This document shows positions 35,195 to 42,571 of a DNA stretch of 42,665 bases, one piece after another. The notes beneath the pieces are model-generated. The model did not search any database. It was given only the letters and a program-made list of their open reading frames with translations, and was not told the origin of the DNA. A program made the translations under genes and the position numbers. Source of the stretch: Candidatus Pacearchaeota archaeon (GTDB lineage Archaea > Nanobdellota > Nanobdellia > Pacearchaeales > GW2011-AR1); the NCBI GenBank assembly GCA_018304025.1, contig JAGVXA010000009.1, positions 1 through 42,665 of the forward strand, in the 5' to 3' direction. How positions within the stretch are numbered: the stretch's first letter is position 1; the number at the start of each line of letters is the position of its first letter.

Positions 35195-35375
35195 TCTCTT
35201 TGATAAGCTCTTTTGGATTAATCCCGTGAGCCAAAGCCCCGTCTTTCAAGCTTTCATTCGCGCTCATGTAACAGCCGGCGCAATGCATTCCTTTCTCGAA
35301 TAATAATTCTCCAATTTCTGGATACTTCTCTAAAATTTCGCCGAAACTTTCCTTGCCTGTTATTTTCTTTTTCAT
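35172..35375 (-). CDS. DUF1858 redox-disulfide domain protein
   Basis: 67 aa. The EILEKYPEIGELLFEKGMHCAGC pattern with CAGC at about 32-35 and HGINPKELIKEIN is characteristic of DUF1858, a helical domain with a CxxC found alone or on hybrid-cluster proteins. It may sense redox or shuttle thiols; no enzyme activity is known. It overlaps the 3' end of the oxidoreductase beta gene and shares a central TATA with the divergent ArsR gene. Confidence 0.85.
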   Translation of the reverse strand: MKKKITGKESFGEILEKYPEIGELLFEKGMHCAGCYMSANESLKDGALAHGINPKELIKEINQKLEN

Positions 35376-35425
35376 CTATAATCAAAATCCATAACGTTTA
35401 TAAACTTATATGTAGCTTAATTCAT
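35376..35425. promoter_or_regulatory. Second shared bidirectional TATA in a 50-bp spacer
   Basis: GTTTATAAAC at 35396-35405 is a perfect palindrome whose centre (35400.5) is 25.5 bp from both start codons, ATG 35375 on the minus strand and ATG 35426 on the plus strand. The spacer is exactly 50 bp, the same as at 6948-6997. One TATA box appears to serve both leaderless genes. Confidence 0.7.
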
Positions 35426-35443
35426 ATGAAAAATAATTCATAT
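35418..35443 (+). promoter_or_regulatory. Direct-repeat operator candidate over the arsR start
   Basis: TAATTCATAT occurs at 35418-35427 and 35434-35443, 16 bp apart, spanning the start codon. TTCATATGAA at 35421-35430 is also a perfect palindrome. Being so close to the transcription start, it would suit autoregulation by the ArsR protein encoded here. The regulator-site link is inferred. Confidence 0.45.
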
Positions 35444-35746
35444 CAAAACTTTTTCGCAAACCTTGCGAATAAGTCAAAACTAGACATTCTTCTTTCTCTG
35501 AAAGACAAGCCATTAAGCGTGAACGAAATTGCAAAAAAAATAAAAGAAGAACAAAGCAATGTTTCTCATCATCTAAAATCCCTCTCAGATTGTCACATAG
35601 TCTATTCAAAAAAACAAGGCAAAAAAAGAATCTATTCTCTAAACAACAAAACAATAAGCCCGATATTAAAACTAGTTCAAACGCACGCAGCAAAAAACTG
35701 TTCAGATGGCTGCAGCAAAAATTGCAAGGGATGCTCAAATGAATAA
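35426..35746 (+). CDS. ArsR-family transcriptional regulator with Cys-rich tail
   Basis: 106 aa winged helix protein. The HTH core has NEIAKKIKEEQSNVSHHLKS, typical of ArsR/SmtB recognition helices. The C-terminus CSDGCSKNCKGC has four closely spaced cysteines, which could bind a metal or Fe-S cluster. It overlaps the cysteine desulfurase gene by eight bases, so a role in sensing iron-sulfur or metal status and regulating iscSU is likely. Confidence 0.83.
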   Translation: MKNNSYQNFFANLANKSKLDILLSLKDKPLSVNEIAKKIKEEQSNVSHHLKSLSDCHIVYSKKQGKKRIYSLNNKTISPILKLVQTHAAKNCSDGCSKNCKGCSNE

Positions 35747-36905
35747 AACAATCTACCTCGATAACGGCTCAACAACTAAAGTCGCTCCCGAAGTAACAAA
35801 ATCAATGATTCCTTACTTCGAAGAAGAATATGGCAACGCCTCAACAATTCATGCAAAAGGCGTCAACGCAAAGCAAGCTCTTGAAAATTCAAGAAAAATA
35901 ATCGCAAAATCAATAAACGCCCTGCCCGAAGAAATAATTTTCACATCAGGCGGAACAGAATCAAACAATTTCGCGCTCAAAGGCACGGCTTTCGAAAACA
36001 AAGAAAAACGTCATATCATAACGACAAAAATAGAGCACAGTTCTGTTCTGAACACTTGCAAATGGCTGGAGTCGCAGGGTTTTGAGGTAACGTATCTTTC
36101 CGTCGACAAAGACGGATTTATCGATTTAAATGAACTAAAAAAATCAATAAAAGAAAAAACAATCCTTTTTTCAGTAATCCACGCAAACAATGAAATAGGC
36201 ACAATTCAAAATCTCGAAGAAATCGGGAAAATCTGCAAACAAAAAAAGATTTACTTTCATATAGACGCTTGTCAGAGCTACACAAAAGTCCCGATAGACG
36301 TGAAAAAACAAAATTTGGACTTGGTGTCTTTAAACGCGCACAAAATTCACGGCCCAAAAGGAGTAGGCGCGCTTTACATAAAAAAAGCAACGAAAATTTC
36401 AAGCTGGCAGCACGGAGGAAGCCACGAATCGCATCTAAGAGCAGGCACAGAAAATGTTTCGGCAATCGTCGGATTCGCAAAAGCAGTCCAAATAACAAAT
36501 TCCAGCCACATAAAAAAAATGACAGAACTAAGAGATAAACTAATCAGCGAAGTTTTGAAAATTCCCGGCACAAGATTAAACGGTCCCCAAGGAGATAAAA
36601 GACTTTGCAGCAACACAGATTTTTCTTTCAACGCAATCGAAGGCGAGGCAATCGTCGGATTTTTAGACGAGGCAGGAATTGCAGCGTCGACAGGTTCTGC
36701 GTGCGCTGAAAAAAATCTGGATCCCAGCCACGTCCTCAAAGCAATAGGGCTTTCGCACGAGCAGGCAAACGGCAGTTTAAGATTAACGCTAAGCAGGTTC
36801 ACAACAGAACAGGAAATTTGCTATGCAATTCAAACTCTTCCTGAAATAGTCAAAAAGCTAAGGCAATTTTCGCCGTTTGGCAGGGAGTTAAAAAATGTAC
36901 TCTAA
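35739..36905 (+). CDS. iscS: Cysteine desulfurase IscS/NifS
   Basis: 388 aa from the ATG at 35739 (MNKTIYLDNGSTT); the upstream frame is inside arsR. IEHSSVLNTC and the PLP lysine Lys202 in NAHKIHGPKGVGAL match IscS/NifS. STGSACAEKN places the sulfur-carrying catalytic Cys at 322. It provides sulfur for Fe-S cluster assembly on IscU, whose gene overlaps its 3' end by 11 bases. Length and motifs are complete. Confidence 0.93.
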   Translation: MNKTIYLDNGSTTKVAPEVTKSMIPYFEEEYGNASTIHAKGVNAKQALENSRKIIAKSINALPEEIIFTSGGTESNNFALKGTAFENKEKRHIITTKIEHSSVLNTCKWLESQGFEVTYLSVDKDGFIDLNELKKSIKEKTILFSVIHANNEIGTIQNLEEIGKICKQKKIYFHIDACQSYTKVPIDVKKQNLDLVSLNAHKIHGPKGVGALYIKKATKISSWQHGGSHESHLRAGTENVSAIVGFAKAVQITNSSHIKKMTELRDKLISEVLKIPGTRLNGPQGDKRLCSNTDFSFNAIEGEAIVGFLDEAGIAASTGSACAEKNLDPSHVLKAIGLSHEQANGSLRLTLSRFTTEQEICYAIQTLPEIVKKLRQFSPFGRELKNVL

Positions 36906-37260
36906 AGAAACAATTGAACGATTTAGAAATCCAAAAAACACAGGAGAAATTCCAAATGCAGACGCAGTCGGAGAAGTGGGAAACATGAAATGCGGCGACG
37001 TCATGAAAATTTATCTCAAGGTAGAAAAAAATAAAATCAAAGACATCAAATTCCAGACATACGGTTGCATGGCAGCAATAGCTTCTTCAGACATGCTCTG
37101 CGAATTAGCAAAAGGCAAAACACTCGACGAGGCGCTAAACATAAAATTCAGCGATATAACAAAAGGACTCGGAGAACTCCCCCAGATAAAAATACACTGC
37201 TCTGTCCTCGGCACGCACGCGTTGAAAAAAGCAATCGAGAACTATAAGTCAAATAACTAA
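36895..37260 (+). CDS. iscU: Fe-S cluster scaffold IscU/NifU
   Basis: 121 aa. The three scaffold cysteines are Cys33 (MKCGD, with Asp35), Cys58 (YGCMAAIASS) and Cys102 (IHCSVLG). It accepts sulfur from IscS and builds [2Fe-2S]/[4Fe-4S] clusters. Its start overlaps iscS. Many clients are nearby: five radical SAM enzymes, the ferredoxin and the oxidoreductase. Confidence 0.93.
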   Translation: MYSKETIERFRNPKNTGEIPNADAVGEVGNMKCGDVMKIYLKVEKNKIKDIKFQTYGCMAAIASSDMLCELAKGKTLDEALNIKFSDITKGLGELPQIKIHCSVLGTHALKKAIENYKSNN

Positions 37261-37292
37261 AACTTTAAAACGTCTCTCCTTCTGAAAAAATT

Positions 37293-38825
37293 ATGAAAAT
37301 AACTCTGATATCAACAGCAACATATCCCTCAGACCAGGGCATAAGAACAATTTCCGGAGTTTTGAAAAACGCAGGGCACCAAGTCAACTTAGTTTTCATG
37401 GCTTTGTCAGAAGATTACTCAAAAAACTACACAAAATCAGAATTAATTCAGTTAGCAAAAATTTGCAAAGATTCCCAGCTAATCGGAATAAACTCTTTCG
37501 CGTCGACAGCGCATCGCGCGAATAGAATAATCCATTTTCTAAAACAATTAAATATTCCAATAGTTTACGGCGGCGTCCACGCGACAATTTCTCCGGAAGA
37601 CTGTATAAAGCACGCAGATATTGTTTGCGTCGGCGAAGGCGAAGAAGCAATTATAGATTTGGTAAACGCCCTGGAAAAAAACAAGCCAATTGAAAAAATA
37701 AAAAATCTTTGGATAAAAAAAGAAAATAGGATAGTAAAAAACCCAATAAGAAATTTAATCGACAATCTTGACTCGCTTCCGTTTCCAGATTACAAGATAG
37801 AAACCCACTATATTTTGGAAAATAAAAAAATAAGACATTTCAAAGAATACGACTTAGGCGGGCAAATATTTTTCCTAACAGGCAGAGGATGTCCGTACGG
37901 CTGCGACTATTGTTCAAATTCTCTTTTCAATGAACTCTACAAAGGCAAATGCAAAAAAATTCTAAGATGGCACTCTCCAAAATATATAATTGACGGAATC
38001 CTGTTTTTCAAAAAAAGATTCCCTACTTTGAGTTATTTTGATATAAGAGACGATACATTTTCTCTTCGCCCAACCGAGCAAATAAAAGAATTTTGCACCC
38101 TTTACAAAGAAAAAGTAAAAATGAGGTTCAAATGCCTTGGCGATCCGAGAACAATCACCGACGAGAAAATCAATCTTTTAGTCGACGCAGGCTGCACAGA
38201 CATAATAATCGGAATTCAGGGCTCCGAAAGAACAAACAGGGAAATTTATCATCGCCCCCAGACAGACAAAGATGTTTTAAACGCAAGCAAAATTCTTTCC
38301 AAGTATAAAGAAAAATTAGCAGTAATGTACGACGTCATAACCTGCAACCCCTATGAAAAACCAGAAAACATAATTTCTCTAATCAGGCTCCTTCAAAAAT
38401 TAGAAAAGCCTTATTTCCTTTCGGTAAATAATCTTGTCTTCTTTCCAGGTTCAAAGTTAGACAGAAGAGCAAGGCAGGATAAAATAATCAAGAAAGAATC
38501 TGACGCCGCCTACCAGTTAAATTACTGGGACAGAAAAGCCCATATCCTTCTCAAAAGGCAAAACATGTATCTCGTTTTAATTCTGAATTTAATGCGCGGC
38601 TCTGTCACAAAAAAAAGATTTGGCTTTATTCCAAATTCTTTAATTAATTATCTCCTGAAAAAAGAAAGAATAAAAAAGAATCTAAAAAATCCGGCGTCAA
38701 CTCTCGCAGTCCTGCAATTCGTCGGAGTTTATGACTTAATCAGGGAAAGAATATTAAAGCCAACTTACCGTTCCCTGCCTTTAGATTTCAGAGTCTGGTA
38801 TGACAAGGTTCGTTATCGCATCTGA
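37293..38825 (+). CDS. B12-binding-type radical SAM protein
   Basis: 510 aa. The N-terminal domain (about 1-145) includes YGGVHATISPEDC and VCVGEGEEAI, typical of B12-domain radical SAM enzymes, and CPYGCDYC places Cys200, 204 and 207. IGIQGSERTNREIYHR is the barrel signature, followed by a long C-terminal region of unclear function. Substrate unknown. CTTTAAAA at 37263-37270 lies 26.5 bp upstream. Its 3' end overlaps queC by 13 bases on the opposite strand. Confidence 0.83.
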   Translation: MKITLISTATYPSDQGIRTISGVLKNAGHQVNLVFMALSEDYSKNYTKSELIQLAKICKDSQLIGINSFASTAHRANRIIHFLKQLNIPIVYGGVHATISPEDCIKHADIVCVGEGEEAIIDLVNALEKNKPIEKIKNLWIKKENRIVKNPIRNLIDNLDSLPFPDYKIETHYILENKKIRHFKEYDLGGQIFFLTGRGCPYGCDYCSNSLFNELYKGKCKKILRWHSPKYIIDGILFFKKRFPTLSYFDIRDDTFSLRPTEQIKEFCTLYKEKVKMRFKCLGDPRTITDEKINLLVDAGCTDIIIGIQGSERTNREIYHRPQTDKDVLNASKILSKYKEKLAVMYDVITCNPYEKPENIISLIRLLQKLEKPYFLSVNNLVFFPGSKLDRRARQDKIIKKESDAAYQLNYWDRKAHILLKRQNMYLVLILNLMRGSVTKKRFGFIPNSLINYLLKKERIKKNLKNPASTLAVLQFVGVYDLIRERILKPTYRSLPLDFRVWYDKVRYRI

Positions 38826-39505
38826 TAAAGAGTTTTATCCTTGACATTTGCCCATCGAAACCCCTCTTTTCTCAGAGCGCACGCCAGACACTCCCCGCAT
38901 TGTTTTTCATCCCCAACATAACAGCTCCACGTCTTAGCCAAATCAACCCCCATTTCTCGCCCCAATAAAACAATGTCTTCCTTGTCCTTCATTATCAACG
39001 GCGCTAGAATCTCAAATTTTTTTTCGCTCGCAGCATCTCTCAATTTATTAATTTGCGAAACAAACTCAATAGTTGTATCCGGAAAACTTTCTTTTCCTTC
39101 GTTTTTGAAACCAACAAAAATATCATGCCTCCCTTCTCCTCTCAAATCCAAGCTCTCCGCCAAGCTCATAGCATAACTGAGAAAAATTAAATTCCGATGA
39201 GGAACATACCATTTCAGACTTTCTTCTTTCGTGTTTTTCAAATCCTCCCGCGAAATCTTTGAAGCCTTTTTTGCATTCAGCAAATCTCCAAAAGTTTCCT
39301 CAACTAAAGGCAGTTTTACCTCGACAAACCGCGCCTTCAATTTTCTGGCGAAATATTCAGAAAATTTTCTTTCCATTTTGGCAGCCCTCTGCCCATAATC
39401 AAAAAACAAAAATATAATCTTCTCATATTTCAATTTCTTCTTTACATAGTAAGCTGTCACAACACTATCCAGCCCGCCCGAGCACAAAACTATCGCTTTT
39501 GTCAT
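38813..39505 (-). CDS. queC: 7-cyano-7-deazaguanine synthase QueC
   Basis: 230 aa. The PP-loop SGGLDS is at 9-14. The zinc site is formed by Cys195, Cys203, Cys206 and Cys209 in the SCYVGDEKQCGECLAC stretch. QueC converts 7-carboxy-7-deazaguanine to preQ0, which archaea use for archaeosine in tRNA. Length and motifs match the family. No other preQ0 gene is visible in the window. A TATA-like AATATAAA near 39526-39533 precedes it. Confidence 0.92.
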   Translation of the reverse strand: MTKAIVLCSGGLDSVVTAYYVKKKLKYEKIIFLFFDYGQRAAKMERKFSEYFARKLKARFVEVKLPLVEETFGDLLNAKKASKISREDLKNTKEESLKWYVPHRNLIFLSYAMSLAESLDLRGEGRHDIFVGFKNEGKESFPDTTIEFVSQINKLRDAASEKKFEILAPLIMKDKEDIVLLGREMGVDLAKTWSCYVGDEKQCGECLACALRKEGFRWANVKDKTLYQMR

Positions 39506-39613
39506 CAGTTACGCAAAATACCTCAATATAAAAATCTTCACCCAATTTTATCTTCTATTAATTATTTTCCAAATTTCAACAAAACTTATAAACTTCCTTT
39601 TTTCATTTATTTC

Positions 39614-39811
39614 ATGGCAAAAAAGAAAGCATCCCAAATAAAACCAGGTGATAAAATTAAATTGGCCGGGAAATCCTGCGTAGTCGAAAACATCGAAATC
39701 TCAGACATCGGAAAGCAAGGCACAAAGAAAGTAAGAATTGCAGCCAAAACCCCTGATGGAGAAAAAATAGTCATCGTCCGCCCCGAGGATTATCCCATTG
39801 ATTCTGAATGA
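39614..39811 (+). CDS. Mini KOW/EF-P-like domain protein
   Basis: 65 aa. The order SQIKPGDKIKLAGKSCVVENIEIS, GKQGTKKVRIAA and DGEKIVIVRPEDYP follows the N-terminal KOW/SH3-like domain of EF-P/aIF5A. The loop reads SDIGKQG where aIF5A has SKPGKHG, so the hypusine lysine context is altered, and no OB domain follows. It may be a truncated relative or a distinct small RNA-binding protein. CTTATAAA at 39585-39592 is centred 25.5 bp upstream. Confidence 0.6.
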   Translation: MAKKKASQIKPGDKIKLAGKSCVVENIEISDIGKQGTKKVRIAAKTPDGEKIVIVRPEDYPIDSE

Positions 39812-40812
39812 TTCACATCATAATAACTTCCTACAAAGAACCAAAATCAACTCTCAAAGCAGTCCAGACTTTTCTCAATCAACTTCTTCAAGCACAATCT
39901 CCCAGCATTAAACCTAAAACATCCCTCAAATCTAAAAACAGAAAAACTCCGAAGGATTCTATTTCACTAACTATTCCCCAAAACCAAAAAGATTTCAAAA
40001 TAACAGTAGTCGACCCATTTCCCGAAGTCGAATCTTTCCTAAAAAGAAATATTCGCTCTCCTCTTGTTGAATTCTTTCTCGATCCCGGCGAAGGCAAGGC
40101 CTATGCACTAAATCTCTTAATGCAAGAGCAGTCAACAGGAAACAAAGAAGATATTTTCATTTTCACCGACGGCGACGTTTACTGTTCGTCAAACACAATA
40201 GAAGAAATATCAAAAGCATTCAAAGAGGAAAAAATAGGATGCGTAACAGCAAAGCCAGTAGCAATAGACAGTAGAAATACAAAATACGGCTTCTGGGCGC
40301 ACGTCCTTTTCAAAGGAATTCACAAAGTAAGAACTTCTCTCTCCAAACAAAAAAAATTCTTCGAATGCTCTGGATATCTTTTCGCAATAAGGCAAGGAGT
40401 AATTTACGATTTTCCTCACAAAGCTTCAGAAGATTCAATAATCCCTTATCTCTTCTGGAAAAAAGGCTACCGAATAAAATATCTCCCCAATGTAGAAGTT
40501 TATGTAAAAAATCCGGGTAATTGGAAAGATTGGCTCGCGCAAAAAGTCAGGAATGTCAAAGGACACGAAAACTTAAGTAAAATCGCAAAAGACATGCCAA
40601 GGACAAAATCCTTCACGAATGAAATTATTTGGGGCGGACTCTTCGCGTTAAAACAACCCAAAAATCTTAGAGAATTGAACTGGCTCATCCAGTTGTATTT
40701 CGCGAGATTGTATCTTTATTTCCAAGCCTTCAAAGAAATAAAACGCGGTAGGAGATACGGAGATGCCTGGCGAGGCGAGGCGATAACAGAATCAACGAAG
40801 ATGTTTGATTAA
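39808..40812 (+). CDS. Family 2 glycosyltransferase
   Basis: 334 aa GT-A enzyme. IIITSYKEPKST opens the donor domain, FTDGDVYCSS holds the DxD-type site, and ASEDSIIPYLFWKKGYRIKYLP is the acceptor-side ED motif region. A Lys/Pro-rich insertion at about 30-55 looks low-complexity. It overlaps the mini KOW gene by four bases (ATGA). It probably elongates a surface glycan; sugar unknown. Confidence 0.83.
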   Translation: MIHIIITSYKEPKSTLKAVQTFLNQLLQAQSPSIKPKTSLKSKNRKTPKDSISLTIPQNQKDFKITVVDPFPEVESFLKRNIRSPLVEFFLDPGEGKAYALNLLMQEQSTGNKEDIFIFTDGDVYCSSNTIEEISKAFKEEKIGCVTAKPVAIDSRNTKYGFWAHVLFKGIHKVRTSLSKQKKFFECSGYLFAIRQGVIYDFPHKASEDSIIPYLFWKKGYRIKYLPNVEVYVKNPGNWKDWLAQKVRNVKGHENLSKIAKDMPRTKSFTNEIIWGGLFALKQPKNLRELNWLIQLYFARLYLYFQAFKEIKRGRRYGDAWRGEAITESTKMFD

Positions 40813-41199
40813 TTCTTCTTTTAATTTTTCAACAGAATTAACAATCTCCATGCTCCCCAAAAGAATAGCAGATAAATATTCAAGAGCATCACCAACCCCC
40901 TCGTCGGTTTTAATCCCAATCGCCGGTATCCCTTGAGCATAAGCATAACCTAATTCCCATGCAGTTCCTGCCCCAACATGCAATCCATCAAGAACAGCAA
41001 CAACCAGCTCAACATCCTTCATCCCCCGAATAATATCTCCTTCAAAAATTTTTTTCACATCCTCAACGCCAGAACAAATTCCAACATCACGATGCGGAAG
41101 AAAAGTTTCAAACCCCAACGATTCGCACAGCGAAGTAACTTCTTCCAAAAGTTCCTTCTCCTCCGAACTACCTATCTTTCCCGCAATATAGACTTTCAT
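40792..41199 (-). CDS. Nucleoside 2-deoxyribosyltransferase-like protein
   Basis: 135 aa. MKVYIAGKIG at 1-10 and GTAWELGYAYAQG with Glu82 as the probable nucleophile match the nucleoside 2-deoxyribosyltransferase/DUF4406 fold. Family members exchange bases on deoxynucleosides or hydrolyse nucleotides; which applies here is not clear. ATTATAAA at 41221-41228 is centred 25.5 bp upstream. Its 3' end overlaps the glycosyltransferase gene by 21 bases. Confidence 0.78.
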   Translation of the reverse strand: MKVYIAGKIGSSEEKELLEEVTSLCESLGFETFLPHRDVGICSGVEDVKKIFEGDIIRGMKDVELVVAVLDGLHVGAGTAWELGYAYAQGIPAIGIKTDEGVGDALEYLSAILLGSMEIVNSVEKLKEELIKHLR

Positions 41200-41300
41200 A
41201 AAAATCCAACATTTAATTCAATTATAAACTTATTCCCCCGCTAAAATCCCTAAAACTCTTCTTTCCTAAATCTTAAATAACCTCAGTTCTTGCAAAAAAC

Positions 41301-42275
41301 ATGAAAATTTGCATAATAAAACTGGGAGCAAAAGGAGACGTAATCAGAACTATCCCTGTAGCAAAAGCGATCAAAGAAAAATACAAAGACTCCGAAATAA
41401 CTTGGATAACAAAATCAAACATTTCAGACATCCTAAAAACTTACAAATTCTTAAATCAAATAGAAACAATCCCTTTCTCAACAGCAGAAACATTCGATAT
41501 TCTCTACAATTTCGATATAGAAAAAGAAGCAACTGATTTAGCAAAAATAATTCGCGCAGAAAAAAAACAGGGGTTTTATCAGGAAGGAAATTACGTAGAA
41601 GCATTCAACCTCGGCGCAGAATACTATCTCAACACTTTATTCGACGACGAAATAAAAAAATCAAATCGTCTCACTTACCAAGAAATGATGTTTCGGGTAG
41701 CAGAAATTCCGTGCAAAGAAGAGATAGTTCAATTAATTCTTCCAAAACAAGCATTAGATTACGCGGATAATTTCCTAAATCAAAATAATCTCTCCACCGA
41801 AAAACTAATTGGAATCCATCTAGGCGCATCCCCAAGATGGCCGTCAAAGGCATGGCACGAAGATCGTGTAAAAGAATTCATAACAAAAGCAAAACAGAAA
41901 AATTGTCAGGTAATTCTTTTCGGCGGCCAAAACGAATCAGATAAACTCGCATCAATCGCAGAAGAGCTCGGCGTTTCAATAAATAATCCAAATAACACAA
42001 ATTTAGAATTCGCTTCTCTAATCGACAAATGCAAAACAATAATCTGCGCAGATTCTTTCGCGTTGCATCTTTCTCTGGCATTAAAAAAACCAACAATCGG
42101 ATTATTTTTCGTAACCTCTCCCAACGAAGTCGAGCCTTATAATCTTCTAAAAAAAATTACTTCCCCTCTTCTCAAAGATTTCTTCCCAGAAAAATCCGAT
42201 TTATACGACGAAGAATTGGTTAAATCTATCTCTTCCGATAATGTCCTGGATGTCCTGGCGGAAACTCTCTTTTAG
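41301..42275 (+). CDS. Family 9 glycosyltransferase, heptosyltransferase-like
   Basis: 324 aa GT-B enzyme. MKICIIKLGAKGDVIRTIPVAKAI is the WaaF/RfaF-type start. GIHLGASPRWPSKAWHEDRV, VILFGGQNESDKLA and CADSFALHLSLALKKPTIGLFF follow in the usual order. GT9 members transfer heptose, or sometimes other sugars. Because a heptose-nucleotide operon exists in this window, heptose is a natural donor candidate. CTTAAATA at about 41272-41279 is centred 25.5 bp upstream. Confidence 0.83.
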   Translation: MKICIIKLGAKGDVIRTIPVAKAIKEKYKDSEITWITKSNISDILKTYKFLNQIETIPFSTAETFDILYNFDIEKEATDLAKIIRAEKKQGFYQEGNYVEAFNLGAEYYLNTLFDDEIKKSNRLTYQEMMFRVAEIPCKEEIVQLILPKQALDYADNFLNQNNLSTEKLIGIHLGASPRWPSKAWHEDRVKEFITKAKQKNCQVILFGGQNESDKLASIAEELGVSINNPNNTNLEFASLIDKCKTIICADSFALHLSLALKKPTIGLFFVTSPNEVEPYNLLKKITSPLLKDFFPEKSDLYDEELVKSISSDNVLDVLAETLF

Positions 42276-42361
42276 ATTAGTTTTATTCGAATTTCCAGTC
42301 GTTATATTTTGTAGACAAAAATGTAGAAAAGTTTAAATATGTAGTCACCCAATATATTATT

Positions 42362-42571
42362 ATGCATGTAGAAAAAAGGAAAGTCAAAGGAAAATTGAAA
42401 TATTATCTGGCTCATTCATTCAGAGAAGGAAAAAAAGTGCATAAAATTAGAAAATTTCTCGGAGCAGGCTTGTCTTCCAGTCTATTGAAAGAAAGAAAAA
42501 ATAAAGCAGAAGAATTGATTTTAGAGGAAATCAATAAATATAAACTAATTCAAGATCCTCTTTACATGTAG
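42362..42571 (+). CDS. Fic N-terminal-like small protein or fragment
   Basis: 69 aa. HVEKRKVKGKLKYYLAHSFREG, KIRKFLGAGLS and AEELILEEINKY with DPL resemble the N-terminal segment of archaeal Fic-family proteins, which normally continues into the Fic catalytic core. Here a TAG stop follows immediately, and reading past it gives no Fic sequence. It may be a truncated gene or a free-standing regulatory piece. GTTTAAATA near 42331-42339 fits a promoter. Resemblance is from memory, not searched. Confidence 0.5.
   Translation: MHVEKRKVKGKLKYYLAHSFREGKKVHKIRKFLGAGLSSSLLKERKNKAEELILEEINKYKLIQDPLYM

Noticed and set aside
36118-36802. Long minus-strand frames in iscS
   Set aside because: Shadows of a strong coding gene; composition follows the opposite strand.
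38813-41199. QueC plus deoxyribosyltransferase-like gene as a 7-deazaguanine DNA-modification cluster
   Set aside because: No TGT-like DpdA, nuclease or helicase partners are present, and QueC alone fits archaeosine synthesis.
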